Assembly: GCF_012935325.2 (NCBI RefSeq) | Contig: NZ_JABBYG020000008.1 | Span: 124,001-188,000, forward strand | Direction: 5' to 3' | Source: Paenibacillus sp. PL91 | Lineage (GTDB): Bacteria > Bacillota > Bacilli > Paenibacillales > Paenibacillaceae | DNA: 64,000 nt | In this document: positions 17,301 through 26,157 of the stretch, piece by piece | Position numbering within the stretch: position 1 is the first letter of the stretch | Layout of the letters: every line of letters begins with the position of its first letter | The notes under the pieces: model-generated | Seen by the model: only the letters and a program-made list of their open reading frames with translations | What the model was told of the DNA's origin: nothing | Database searches by the model: none | Program-made: the position numbers and the translations under genes

Positions 17301-18161
17301 GCAAAATAGGTCTATATTCTAGACCTATTTCTGGGATTATGGTTAGTTTGAAGAAAATAGATCTACTTTGTAGATCTATTCCTACGGCTGCGGCGCATTA
17401 GAGCGTAGATCGAGGGGGAGCGGGCAAAATAGGTCTATATTCTAGACCTATTTCTGGGGTTTTGGTTAGTTTGAAGAAAATAGATCTACTTTGTAGGTCT
17501 ATTCCTACGGCTGCGGCGTATTTGAGCGCAGATCGAGGGAGAACGGGCAAAATAGGTCTATATTCTAGACCTATTTCTGGGATTATGGTTAGTTTGGAGG
17601 AAATAGATCTACTTTGTAGATCTATTCCTACGGCTGCGGCGCATTAGAGCGCAGATCGAGGGAGAACGGGCAAAATAGGTCAATATTCTAGACCTATTTC
17701 TGGGATTATGGTTAGTTTGGAGGAAATAGATCTACTTTGTAGATCTATTCCTACGGCTGCGGCGCATTAGAGCGCAGATCGAGGGGGAGCGGGCAAAATA
17801 GGTCTATATTCTAGACCTATTTCTGGGATTTTGGTTAGTTTGAAGAAAATAGATCTACTTTGTAGATCTATTCACACGGCTGCGGCGCATTAGAGCGCAG
17901 ATCGAGGGGGAGCGGGCAAAATAGGTCTATTTTCTAGACCTATTTCTGGGATTTTGGTTAGTTTGAAGAAAATAGATCTACTTTGTAGATCTATTCATAC
18001 GGCTGCGGCGTATCTGAGCGCAGATCGAGGGAGAACGGGCAAAATAGGTCTATATTCTAGACCTATTTCTGGGGTTTTGGTTAGTTTGAAGGAAATAGAT
18101 CTACTTTGTAGATCTATTCATACGACTGCGGCGCATTAGAGTGCAGATCGAGGGAGAATGG
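17301..18161. repeat. Seven-copy 123-bp tandem array of paired palindromes
   Basis: Seven units start at 17301, 17424, 17547, 17670, 17793, 17916 and 18039, an exact 123-base period with few substitutions. Each unit has palindrome A (AATAGGTCTA / TAGACCTATT, 5-base centre) and, 51 bases on, palindrome B (AATAGATCTA / TAGATCTATT, 5-base centre). The two stems differ at one base pair only, changed on both arms. Degenerate flanking pieces lie at about 17225-17300 and after 18161. Because 123 is a multiple of 3, open frames of about 60 codons appear, but they have no ribosome sites and are by-products. The array lies between two minus-strand genes. Function unknown. Confidence 0.95.
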
Positions 18162-18218
18162 GCAGCAGCAGCTGCGCCGCATCAGAAGGAGAGCGAGGAG
18201 GGGCGAGCATAATCACGC

Positions 18219-18250
18219 AAAAAAAACCGGGCTCACTTAGAGCCCGGCTG
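18219..18250 (-). terminator. Terminator of the beta-galactosidase gene
   Basis: Minus-strand hairpin with arms GCCGGGCTC and GAGCCCGG, followed by eight T residues. It lies just past the stop of the GH42 gene. Confidence 0.9.
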
Positions 18251-18260
18251 TGAAATTGCT

Positions 18261-20345
18261 TTAGCTTAGCACAACGACGCCATAGCCTTCGAGAGTGACG
18301 GTGCCGCTTAGCCTGTTGCCTGTAAGGAGGTCGGTTTTCTCCTCGCTGAGCGTAATCGTCGCAGGCTGCTCGCTGTAGTTGAGCAGGAAATGGAGCGGTC
18401 CTGCTTCATCCTCGCGGATGGCTAGCTCAACCTCGTGAGGAAGAGTGAGCCAGCTTGCAGCAGGCGACACGAGTCCAAGCTGTTCAATCATTTGAGCGGC
18501 AGAAGCTTCGTTAAACACAGCGCCGAAGTACCATGCTTGCCCCTTGCCGAAGCTGTTCTTCGTGACAGCAGGCTTGCCTGCATAGTAGTCAGAGGCATAA
18601 TGGGCGACAACTTCGACCGAATCGCTTTCCACGCAGAGAATATCGTTGAATGAGTCCGCGCCTGTCAAAGCTTCGCTGCCGCCGCTCCACTTCATCGAAG
18701 TGGCTGCGCGCGTGCCTTTGACCATCGTAAATTCTTCAACGGAAATGCCGCATAATCCGGCAGCCGCTCCCGGGAACGGGCGCATGTAGCAATGGCCATG
18801 CTCATTTTTGTAGCCGGTCCGGCAGCCGAAAATAACAATGCCGCCTTCGCGCGTATATTGCTCAAGAAGCGCTGCCGTCTCATCGCGCATAATGGCAGGA
18901 TGCGGATAGACAAGCACCTTGTATCGCCTCAAATCCTCGATTGTTGTGCCGCCGCTCGTTGTTCCCCTGCTCGTCGTACCGCTGCGCACATACAGCGTAT
19001 CGGTTGGAATATGCCGGCGGTTCAGCGCCTTAAACCATGCTTTGCCGCTTTGCCTAGCGAACGGGCCATGCCATACGTCGTATTCGCCGTCCCATTCGTT
19101 GTCGTAGTCGCGAAGCAGCGCGACCTCCGCTTTATATTGAGTAGCTGCGATGCGATTGCCGGCTTGCGCAAGCTCCGCGCCGATCTGGCCAGCCTCGCGA
19201 ACGCGTCGGTTCGGCTTATTATGGTAATCGTTAATGCCATGCCAATAGATTTCGTTCCCAACCGTCGCGGTCCGCCAGCGGAAATAGAGCACCATATTCG
19301 CGCCATGGGCAATCGATTGATATGTCCACAGACGCATTTGCCCAGGCTTAGGTGAAGGCATATCCATCCGATTCACCCAGCCGCCCGGACCTGACTGCTG
19401 CTCCATAATGGCGAAGTTCGGCGAGATCGAGCGAACCGCTCCAAGCGTCTGGCTCCAGCCTCTGTCAGCCAGCGGGTTTTCTTCGTTTTTATCGTAAAAA
19501 ATGGTGGAGAACTGCGGATATGAATCATAGCTGAAAAAGTCGAGCAGCTCGTCATTCATCCGGTGGCTGTCCAAATGCCCGAACAGTCCATTTGTCGTTA
19601 CCCAGTGATTAGGGGCAACCTCGCGCAAAATATCTCCCTGCACCTTAGCGTAGGAAATCGTGTTGTCCGATATAAAACGTTTCTCGTCGAGCGCTTGATG
19701 CGGATTGGGCTGTTTTTGCGCCGGTGTTGGACGCGGCAAAAATACTTGCTCCCAGTCCGAATACGTTTGGCTCCAGAACACGGTTCCCCATGCTTCATTC
19801 AGCCGCTCCAGCGAGCCGTATTTCTCCTGCAGCCATACGCGGAAAGCATCATGATCGGCAGGCGCGTAAAACTCACTGATCTCGCAGTTGAATTCATTGT
19901 CGATCTGCCAGCCGATAACGGCGGGATGATTTTTATAGTGCTCAGCCATTTGCCGAGTAATGATAGCGGACAGCTCGCGGTACTTTTGACTGCTGTAGTT
20001 ATAATGGCGGCGCAGGCCGTGGTGCAGCGTTACTCCATCCTGCGTAACATTCAGCACCTCGGGATATTTATGGGTCAGCCAAGCAGGCGGTGTAGCTGTT
20101 GGCGTCCCTACGATAACCTTCAGTCCATGCTTGTGGGCTAGATCAAGCGCGCGATCGAACAGCTCGAATGAAAAAACGCCCTCCTGCGGCTCAAAAATCG
20201 ACCAAGCGAATTCCGCTACGCGAACGATCGAGAATCCAAGCTCGCGCATCCGGCGGAAGTCATCCTCCCACAACGATTCAGGCCAATGCTCCGGGTAATA
20301 GCAGACGCCAAGGTGAAATTCTTTTAACGCGTCGGTATGCTTCAT
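18261..20345 (-). CDS. Beta-galactosidase, GH42
   Basis: A 694-residue GH42 enzyme that hydrolyses terminal beta-D-galactose, often from galactan oligosaccharides. The start HLGVCYYPEHWPESLW is characteristic. The acid/base Glu is E151 in GWQIDNEFNCE, and the nucleophile Glu lies near residue 314 in FAIMEQQSGPGGW. The TIM barrel (1-390) is followed by a trimerisation domain (about 395-610, with a GRHIPTD-like linker) and a small beta domain. A short run, SGTTSRGTTSGGTT, near residue 455 is unusual low-complexity sequence. No signal peptide is seen, so it acts in the cytosol. The divergent AraC gene probably controls it. Confidence 0.93.
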   Translation of the reverse strand: MKHTDALKEFHLGVCYYPEHWPESLWEDDFRRMRELGFSIVRVAEFAWSIFEPQEGVFSFELFDRALDLAHKHGLKVIVGTPTATPPAWLTHKYPEVLNVTQDGVTLHHGLRRHYNYSSQKYRELSAIITRQMAEHYKNHPAVIGWQIDNEFNCEISEFYAPADHDAFRVWLQEKYGSLERLNEAWGTVFWSQTYSDWEQVFLPRPTPAQKQPNPHQALDEKRFISDNTISYAKVQGDILREVAPNHWVTTNGLFGHLDSHRMNDELLDFFSYDSYPQFSTIFYDKNEENPLADRGWSQTLGAVRSISPNFAIMEQQSGPGGWVNRMDMPSPKPGQMRLWTYQSIAHGANMVLYFRWRTATVGNEIYWHGINDYHNKPNRRVREAGQIGAELAQAGNRIAATQYKAEVALLRDYDNEWDGEYDVWHGPFARQSGKAWFKALNRRHIPTDTLYVRSGTTSRGTTSGGTTIEDLRRYKVLVYPHPAIMRDETAALLEQYTREGGIVIFGCRTGYKNEHGHCYMRPFPGAAAGLCGISVEEFTMVKGTRAATSMKWSGGSEALTGADSFNDILCVESDSVEVVAHYASDYYAGKPAVTKNSFGKGQAWYFGAVFNEASAAQMIEQLGLVSPAASWLTLPHEVELAIREDEAGPLHFLLNYSEQPATITLSEEKTDLLTGNRLSGTVTLEGYGVVVLS

Positions 20346-20385
20346 ATTATGCTCCTCCTCGAACTCGAAGTTTTTTTATGCGAAT

Positions 20386-20479
20386 ATATTGCGAATGCAA
20401 CCTCATAATACCTATTCTAAAATCATTCATATTAACCGTAAATGACAATATCCTGCGATTCATGATACAATATTGCGAA
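20386..20479. promoter_or_regulatory. Divergent control region with duplicated ATATTGCGAA
   Basis: The 10-mer ATATTGCGAA occurs at 20386-20395 and 20470-20479, 84 bases apart, in the region between the beta-galactosidase and AraC genes. A promoter for the AraC gene, ATGACA (20442-20447), 18 bases and TACAAT (20466-20471), places the second copy on its start site. The copies are candidate AraC-protein sites for activation of the hydrolase and autorepression. Confidence 0.5.
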
Positions 20480-20501
20480 CTTGAAGAAGGAGGCGAAAAG
20501 C

Positions 20502-21356
20502 GTGCGCAAACACTATATCGTACCGAATCCGGCTTTTTCCCAGTACGTCTGCTATCCTGATTTATTCGGCCGCTACAATGCGTTTCCGCAGCACGCCGAG
20601 CGCAGGGAGCAGGGGCAATTGAAGCATTATAACTTGCATCTGATATTTGAAGGAAGCGGCTATGTGATGAACGGAGGCGGAGGGGAGCGGCTTGCGCTGC
20701 GGGCGGGAGACGGCTTTCTATTTCCGAAGCATGCTTTTCAGCAGTACGGCTCAAGCCCGGACGATCCGTGGGATGTACGCTGGATTCATTTTGAGACAAA
20801 TATTCCGCTGCCGATGCTGAGAGAGGCCGATGATTCCGGGGGCTGGCTGTTTACGTTCTCCAATCGCGAGCGATTCGAGGAGCTGACGGAGGAAATGTAC
20901 GCGCTATGCAGCCCCTTTGAGACGAGCAATGAGCCGCGCCTCTCGGCGCTGCTTTATGAAATACTAGTCGAGCTGGTGCAGCATTCGGTAAGGCTGGAGG
21001 GTTCTTCGGCACTGGAGAAGCAAAATGCGATCCGGGCAGCGGCCGATCAAATCCGGCATCGATGCAAGGAGCCGTGGAGTTTGGAGCGGATGGCGGAGCT
21101 GGCAGGTTATAGCTCTTATCACTTTCTCAGGCTGTTTCAGCAGGTAATGGGGAAGACGCCGAATCACTATGTCACGGAATGCCGCATCGATGCGGCGAAG
21201 CTGCTGCTTGCGACAACGGCTTTATCCGTGACAGAGGTTGCGGCGCAGTGCGGGTTCGCACAAGCGAGTTATTTTATACGCGTGTTCCGTTCATCTGAGG
21301 GTGTATCTCCGAAAATGTACCGCACCATTTACGGACAAAGCGCGGCGCTTCATTAA
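20502..21356 (+). CDS. AraC-family transcriptional regulator
   Basis: A 284-residue AraC regulator with an N-terminal cupin sensor (LHLIFEGSGYVMNGGG and FLFPKHAFQQYGSS are typical strands) and a C-terminal pair of helix-turn-helices, LERMAELAGYSSYHFLRLF and VTEVAAQCGFAQASYFIRVF, ending GVSPKMYRTIYG. I place the start at GTG, because AGAAGGAGG lies eight bases upstream and the predicted promoter's start site is near 20478; the longer in-frame start at 20481 would overlap the ribosome site. Divergent to the GH42 gene, it probably senses a galactoside. Its stop overlaps the stop of catE on the other strand. Confidence 0.88.
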   Translation: MRKHYIVPNPAFSQYVCYPDLFGRYNAFPQHAERREQGQLKHYNLHLIFEGSGYVMNGGGGERLALRAGDGFLFPKHAFQQYGSSPDDPWDVRWIHFETNIPLPMLREADDSGGWLFTFSNRERFEELTEEMYALCSPFETSNEPRLSALLYEILVELVQHSVRLEGSSALEKQNAIRAAADQIRHRCKEPWSLERMAELAGYSSYHFLRLFQQVMGKTPNHYVTECRIDAAKLLLATTALSVTEVAAQCGFAQASYFIRVFRSSEGVSPKMYRTIYGQSAALH

Positions 21357-22225
21357 TCGGCTTTGACGGTCGCGTGGATAGCGATGCCGGAAGGATCGTG
21401 AACTACAAACGCGCTTCCAAGCGCAGTAGTCTGAACACCTTCGCCGCGCAGGCGCTCGAGCCATGTGTCACGAGAAGCGGGAGTCGGAAATACGATCGTA
21501 TAATAGGACAAGCCCACCGTATTAGCCGGCGGCAAAACAGCGCCAACGCCAGCCCAAATGTTCATTCCGATATGGTGATGATAGCCTCCAGCCGAAACGA
21601 ATACAGCCGACATTTGCGCATAGTCTCCAACCACATCGAAGCCAAGCTTGCCCTCATAGTAAGCCCGCGATGTCCGCAAATCACCGACATGAAGATGGAT
21701 ATGTCCAATGACGGTGCCTTGCGGCAGGCCGTTCCATTCAAGCCCTTCGCTTTCGGCAAGCAAGCTTTCAATGTCGAGCGGATCGGTTGCCATCACATAA
21801 TTGCCTCCGGCATCGCGCTTCCACTCCGCACGCGAGCGGTCCGCATAAATTTCGATGCCGTTATGGTCCGGATCTGCAATGTATAGCGCCTCGCTTACGA
21901 GATGATCAGCCTGCCCGATATGAATGCCCGTTTGAATCAAGTTGCGCAAAGCGAGCGACAAGGAAGGGCGATCCGGCAGCAGTATGGCAAAATGGTACAA
22001 TCCCGCATTTGACCTTCTTTGCGGCACGATCGCATTTGGCACTTCCTCCAGTACGAGCAGCGTGTGCTGCCCATCAGCAGTGAAAGAAGCTACGCGCTTC
22101 GCCTCATCATGCTGCAGCACCTTTAACCCGACAACCTCCTCATAGAACTGAATCGATCGATCCAATTGACTGACCTTTAGCTTTACTTCGCCCAGCGTAA
22201 TATGCGGGTCCAAAAATGTAGACAT
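21353..22225 (-). CDS. catE: Catechol-2,3-dioxygenase-like VOC protein CatE
   Basis: A 290-residue two-domain vicinal-oxygen-chelate protein, closely resembling B. subtilis CatE, an extradiol dioxygenase that opens catechol. Domain 1 runs from HITLGEVKLKVSQLDRSIQFY to about residue 120, domain 2 from IGHIHLHVGDLRTSRAYY. Metal ligands are the His in GHIHLHV, the His of GGYHHHIGMN and the Glu in the repeated GIEIYAD region. I use the ATG preceded by GAGGAGG (MSTFLDPHITL); a longer start adds 11 residues without a ribosome site. No ferredoxin-like catD gene is adjacent, unlike B. subtilis catDE. Quinone or catechol detoxification is the likely job. Confidence 0.85.
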   Translation of the reverse strand: MSTFLDPHITLGEVKLKVSQLDRSIQFYEEVVGLKVLQHDEAKRVASFTADGQHTLLVLEEVPNAIVPQRRSNAGLYHFAILLPDRPSLSLALRNLIQTGIHIGQADHLVSEALYIADPDHNGIEIYADRSRAEWKRDAGGNYVMATDPLDIESLLAESEGLEWNGLPQGTVIGHIHLHVGDLRTSRAYYEGKLGFDVVGDYAQMSAVFVSAGGYHHHIGMNIWAGVGAVLPPANTVGLSYYTIVFPTPASRDTWLERLRGEGVQTTALGSAFVVHDPSGIAIHATVKAD

Positions 22226-22419
22226 CGCAATTCCTCCTCTATAATGAGTTGCCAACACATCTCCTAATGTTTATATCTTGTACAAAATACTGGAAAAATC
22301 ATCATTCAAAGCCCATACTATATAAAAACGTTAGTCATATCGTAGCACAACGTATGAATTAAATGAAGTAACTAATTAAAAGTAATCTACTTATTGCCTA
22401 GCATCAAGGGGAGGAATGT

Positions 22420-22887
22420 ATGAGAAAAGCTTTGGTTGCGGTAGAATGGCTGCTGCTTATTGTAGTAGGAGGGCTGGCGCTTCTGCTGGTGCTGCCGATC
22501 TTTGACCTGTTCGATCGGGATGAAGAGCTTAGCGCGGCTAAGAAAAAGGGTCACTATTACGAAGTGAAGGCTGACAAGCAAACTTATTTTAATAAAAAAA
22601 TCAGCTTGGATGGCGTTGTTTATGGGGATGGAAAGCTGATCATATATATGACATCGAAGGGACTATTTAGATATCATAATTTGCCTAATAACATTCAGGT
22701 GAAAACCGATACCAATGAGGTATTGGATTATCAATCTTCAGGCTCCTCCAACAATATTTATAAATCAAGCGGTGCGTTTAATTTCAACGATGTGCCTGCA
22801 GGCATCAAATCCATTACGGTTTTTAAGGAAGCCTATGGGGAGTCCTTCTCGTTTCAGGTCTCGCTTGAAGGAGGGAAGACAAATTAA
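22420..22887 (+). CDS. Membrane-anchored protein of unknown function (pair member 1)
   Basis: A 155-residue protein with one N-terminal TM helix (about 8-30, WLLLIVVGGLALLLVLPIF) and an external domain. The external part looks beta-rich (KISLDGVVYGDGKLIIYMTSKG, IKSITVFKEAYG), similar in style to extracellular Ig-like domains of anti-sigma or stress proteins, but I do not recognise a family. GGGGAGG precedes the ATG. Its TAA overlaps the ATG of the next gene by one base, so the two are coupled and probably act together. Confidence 0.75.
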   Translation: MRKALVAVEWLLLIVVGGLALLLVLPIFDLFDRDEELSAAKKKGHYYEVKADKQTYFNKKISLDGVVYGDGKLIIYMTSKGLFRYHNLPNNIQVKTDTNEVLDYQSSGSSNNIYKSSGAFNFNDVPAGIKSITVFKEAYGESFSFQVSLEGGKTN

Positions 22888-23516
22888 TGGGTAAATCGAG
22901 CAAATTGCTGAAGGGACACTTGATTCGATGGGGATTCATTCTGTTGTCCGTTTTTATCGTCTATATAGCCCTGTACTCGCAAAGCTCTTTTCGGATCGAG
23001 AAGGTTGTGAAGAATACTTTAAATATGATGGAGATGCCTAACGCTCCTATTGCCATAAGAGCCAAGACTGGCCAAGGCTATGAGCTGCTAAGTATCGTTG
23101 ACCGCGAAAATTCCATTTATCACCAGATATTCGCAAACCGCACGCTTGGACTGTTATGGAATAACCGAGGCGGCGGGTTTGGTGGAGAATTGGATCCTCA
23201 AATTTTACTTAGCTTTCGCGGCGGCATGTCTACCTTTGGGAAGCATCAGCATTATTATTACGTTGGACAGCTTAATGATCCCAAAATAAACCGGCTGCAC
23301 ATGGTGTGGTGGGATGGATACGAGCAGGAAGCCATTATTAAAGACGGGATCTATCAAGCTGCCCGCTCCATTCGAATCTCGAAGGAGGGGGAGAGGCTAC
23401 ATGCATCCGGGAGTAACAGGCTGCTTGCCTATGATGCGAATGATCAATTGCTATATGAGCTGAATGACGAGAAGCGGGAAATCAGATCGGATGAGGAGAC
23501 TGAGGAAGCATCTTGA
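22887..23516 (+). CDS. Membrane-anchored protein of unknown function (pair member 2)
   Basis: A 209-residue protein with a single N-terminal TM helix (about 13-32, WGFILLSVFIVYIALYSQSS) and a soluble external domain of about 175 residues, with beta-rich segments such as QHYYYVGQLNDPKINRLHMV and an acidic C-terminus. It starts inside the stop codon of the preceding gene (TAATG), which indicates translational coupling. No catalytic motif is apparent and I do not recognise the family. A bidirectional terminator ends the pair. Confidence 0.75.
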   Translation: MGKSSKLLKGHLIRWGFILLSVFIVYIALYSQSSFRIEKVVKNTLNMMEMPNAPIAIRAKTGQGYELLSIVDRENSIYHQIFANRTLGLLWNNRGGGFGGELDPQILLSFRGGMSTFGKHQHYYYVGQLNDPKINRLHMVWWDGYEQEAIIKDGIYQAARSIRISKEGERLHASGSNRLLAYDANDQLLYELNDEKREIRSDEETEEAS

Positions 23517-23519
23517 AAC

Positions 23520-23568
23520 AAAGAAGAGCCGTCCGCGCTTAATCAAGCGATCGGACGGCTCTTCTTTT
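23520..23568. terminator. Bidirectional terminator
   Basis: AAGAAGAGCCGTCCG / CGGACGGCTCTTCTTTTT with an internal CGCTT/AAGCG extension. It separates convergent genes. Confidence 0.9.
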
Positions 23569-23571
23569 TAA

Positions 23572-24756
23572 TTACGCTTGAATACTTGACTGACTCGGGG
23601 CAGCGGGCTGCTTCTTCTTCGAAGGAAGCGGACCGAACAGCAGCCAGTGCCATCTAAACGGTGCGCACAGAGATACGATCGCCCAAGGAATGAGCAATGC
23701 AAGCACGACCCCGCCTGCCGCCCATATGTGATACAGCAGCGGATAGGCGCTTACGTTTATTTTGCGGTATACAAACAAGATGACGGGATGGACCAAATAG
23801 ATGCCAAAGGAGGTGGCACCGATATGTAAAAACACGCTGACCGCCCATTTGTTCCATGATGTATAGATCCAAAAGGAAATTTGAAGCAGCACAATGCCCG
23901 CGGTCACGCATCGCAGCTCATCTACCAGCTCTAATAGATCGGTACGGAAGACCGATATTTTATTTACCCGGTTCTCGTAATAAAAATAGACCATAACGAT
24001 GCTTGACGATATGAACAACGCCCATAGCCCAATCGTTGTCATTATTTTTTGAGGCGTTACGTTTTCTCTCGTGAGATTGATCCACTCTGCCAGCTTCAAG
24101 TAATAAATGCCGATAAAAGCGCCAGCTGTAAAATAAAACATATAGGTAAACGAATAGCTTCCCGGGTATTTGAGGTGAAGCAGCGCGATGAGCTTATACA
24201 CAAATAGCCATTGCACGAGCAGGCCTATCCAGACGATATGCTTGCCAAGCGCTGGAAATCGTTTGACGGCATACAGCATGAGCGGAGCAAGCGCATAAAA
24301 TTGAATAATGATTACGACAAAATAAAGATGCGTGTAGGTTTTGCCGATGACGAGCAGCTTGAGAAAATGAAACGACGTAAAGTAGCCGATAAAGGTCTGA
24401 ATGTCGGTAAAGCCATACTGCGCCAGCGTCGTAAAGCCATAATACAAAAAAGAGAATAAGAGAAACGGAACCAATATTTTGGACATTCTTTTTTTGTAAA
24501 ATTGACCGATCGTTTTTGCCGTGAAGGGCTTGTCGAAGTAGTTGTAAAAAAGCACGAAGCCGCTTAAAAAAATGAAGACGGGAACTGCAAACTTAGTAAA
24601 GTTGTTCAAAAAAATGTAAAGAGGATAAAGCGTAGCCTGGTGATCGTAGCTTGCTACAATCGAAGATGTAGCGTGAATCATGAGGACCGCTAAAATACCG
24701 AAGGCTCGAAAGATGTCGAGTTGGGGCAAATACGGTCTGTTTGCAGCGTGTGCCAT
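23572..24756 (-). CDS. Acyltransferase family 3 membrane protein (OafA/YrhL-like)
   Basis: A 394-residue integral membrane acyltransferase with about ten TM segments. The start PQLDIFRAFGILAVLMIHATSS has the conserved His/Arg region of acyltransferase-3 proteins, which transfer acyl groups to surface carbohydrates. The pattern VPVFIFLSGFVLFYNYF in TM2-3 and ATSFGIYLVHPVILFVYRK in a late helix support the family. The target glycan is unknown and no cell-envelope cluster surrounds it. The C-terminal 25 residues are polar and cytoplasmic. Confidence 0.87.
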   Translation of the reverse strand: MAHAANRPYLPQLDIFRAFGILAVLMIHATSSIVASYDHQATLYPLYIFLNNFTKFAVPVFIFLSGFVLFYNYFDKPFTAKTIGQFYKKRMSKILVPFLLFSFLYYGFTTLAQYGFTDIQTFIGYFTSFHFLKLLVIGKTYTHLYFVVIIIQFYALAPLMLYAVKRFPALGKHIVWIGLLVQWLFVYKLIALLHLKYPGSYSFTYMFYFTAGAFIGIYYLKLAEWINLTRENVTPQKIMTTIGLWALFISSSIVMVYFYYENRVNKISVFRTDLLELVDELRCVTAGIVLLQISFWIYTSWNKWAVSVFLHIGATSFGIYLVHPVILFVYRKINVSAYPLLYHIWAAGGVVLALLIPWAIVSLCAPFRWHWLLFGPLPSKKKQPAAPSQSSIQA

Positions 24757-24993
24757 TAAAATCCCCTTGTTTTTTATAGGATGCTAGCGCAGTAAAAAAG
24801 ACGATAAAACTGCCACTATCGATATTATAAGGTCAGTGTTAATTTCAGCCAATACTTTTATTTTTTGCAGGCATAGCGCATTCAAACCCGGCCTTATTCA
24901 GTGCAGACAAAATGGATTCGGCTTGATATGATAGACTCTGTTATGTTTATCGTCCTTATCGGATGGAATCAAGGAAAGGGGCTTCTTGCTCTC

Positions 24994-25938
24994 ATGTGGC
25001 TTACTTATTCGGTCTTCGCTGCCCTAGTCTTTGGTGTGCGAGGTATACTTTATCATTGGACGAGTCAAAGGCCGCTCAACCGTAATTTATTGCTCTGCGG
25101 TACATTCAGCATGGGTGCAATAATAAACGGCATTTGCGCGCTAGTATTTTCGTCGGACTGGACGATGGCAACACTAATCGGGATACAAATGGGATTGTTC
25201 TCCTTCGGCGGCAATGCGAGCATGTTTAAAGGGTTTGCGGTTGGAAAGGCATCGCTCGTCGCAATACTAACGGCGCTTCCGTCGGTAGTTGTAGTTATCG
25301 TTGCTTTTGGACTGTGGAACGAGAAGCTTCATGCTATGCAGCTTATTGCGTTTGTCGTTATAATAAGCGGCGTGCTGCTGGTTCGGATGTCGAACGACAT
25401 CTCGCTTCGGAATTTGCAAGGGGCACAGTGGGGCTTGCTGGCGATGCTGATGTTTGCGGCAAACGATTTGTCAGGCAAGTGGTCGACGATGATGGAGGCG
25501 GATTTGTTCCCGACGATGTTTTTTGTGTTTATGACGGGAACGGCCTGCTTTGGCATATGGTGGCTGCGGGATTTGCAGAGCGAGCGGGGCAAGCGGGCGT
25601 TTGCTCTTCAGGGCGGAAGCTCTGCAGGCGGTGAGGTACGCGTGTCGCAGCATGCTTCCAGCGTTATCGCAGACAACCATCCAGTTGCGTGGAGCGGCAA
25701 GCGCACTTATCTTGTCGGACTCGCTATCGGGATATCAAATGGGGTTGGCATGATGCTCATAGTAACGGCATTCTCCCTTGGCAAAGCCGGACTCGTATCC
25801 GCAGTTGCTGCCCTTAATGTGTTGATTGTCCTTCTTTATACGCGCTTCTTCGTAAAGGAAAAGTTCAAAACGATTGAGGTTATCGGCATTTCACTTGCGT
25901 TCGCGGGTATCCTGCTATTGCGATTGTTTGGGACGTAG
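24994..25938 (+). CDS. DMT-superfamily (EamA) transporter
   Basis: A 314-residue transporter with ten TM segments in two EamA repeats (about 1-140 and 150-310). The second half shows GVGMMLIVTAFSLGKAGLVSAVAALNVLIV and ends KEKFKTIEVIGISLAFAGILLLR, standard for the family. A polar loop of about 45 residues lies between TM6 and TM7. I prefer the ATG beginning MWLTYSVFAALVFG, which has AAGGAAAGGGG upstream and starts in the first TM helix; an in-frame GTG at 24901 adds 31 residues without a good ribosome site. Substrate unknown. Confidence 0.82.
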   Translation: MWLTYSVFAALVFGVRGILYHWTSQRPLNRNLLLCGTFSMGAIINGICALVFSSDWTMATLIGIQMGLFSFGGNASMFKGFAVGKASLVAILTALPSVVVVIVAFGLWNEKLHAMQLIAFVVIISGVLLVRMSNDISLRNLQGAQWGLLAMLMFAANDLSGKWSTMMEADLFPTMFFVFMTGTACFGIWWLRDLQSERGKRAFALQGGSSAGGEVRVSQHASSVIADNHPVAWSGKRTYLVGLAIGISNGVGMMLIVTAFSLGKAGLVSAVAALNVLIVLLYTRFFVKEKFKTIEVIGISLAFAGILLLRLFGT

Positions 25939-26044
25939 CAGCTAACATGCAGGAGAAGCTTTGCAGTAGCATGGCAGGTTGGTCAACTGGCGGGTTTCAA
26001 GCGATGAGGCCATTGCGCCAAATCGCTAATATGCAATAGCAACA

Positions 26045-26095
26045 ATAAGGGCTGTCCAATGAGGTTTATTCGACCTGTTGGAGCAGCCCTTATGT
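26045..26095. terminator. Hairpin, probable terminator
   Basis: ATAAGGGCTG...CCAA and TTGG...GCAGCCCTTAT form a long stem between convergent genes. The T tract is weak on both strands, so the terminator call is moderate. Confidence 0.55.
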
Positions 26096-26157
26096 TTTCA
26101 TATCGCTGTTGCCCAATTTCTTGACTGCTGACCAGGGCGTATGCGGACGAATGATAA

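Noticed and set aside
17462..18139. Open frames of about 60 codons inside the 123-bp array
   Set aside because: The period is a multiple of three, so one frame repeats through the array; there are no ribosome sites and the frame is broken by TAG in most units.
17301..18161. CRISPR array
   Set aside because: The 123-bp units are nearly identical along their full length, so there are no unique spacers, and no cas genes are present.
20481..20501. Longer TTG start for the AraC regulator
   Set aside because: It lies on the ribosome site and near the predicted transcription start; GTG at 20502 has proper spacing.
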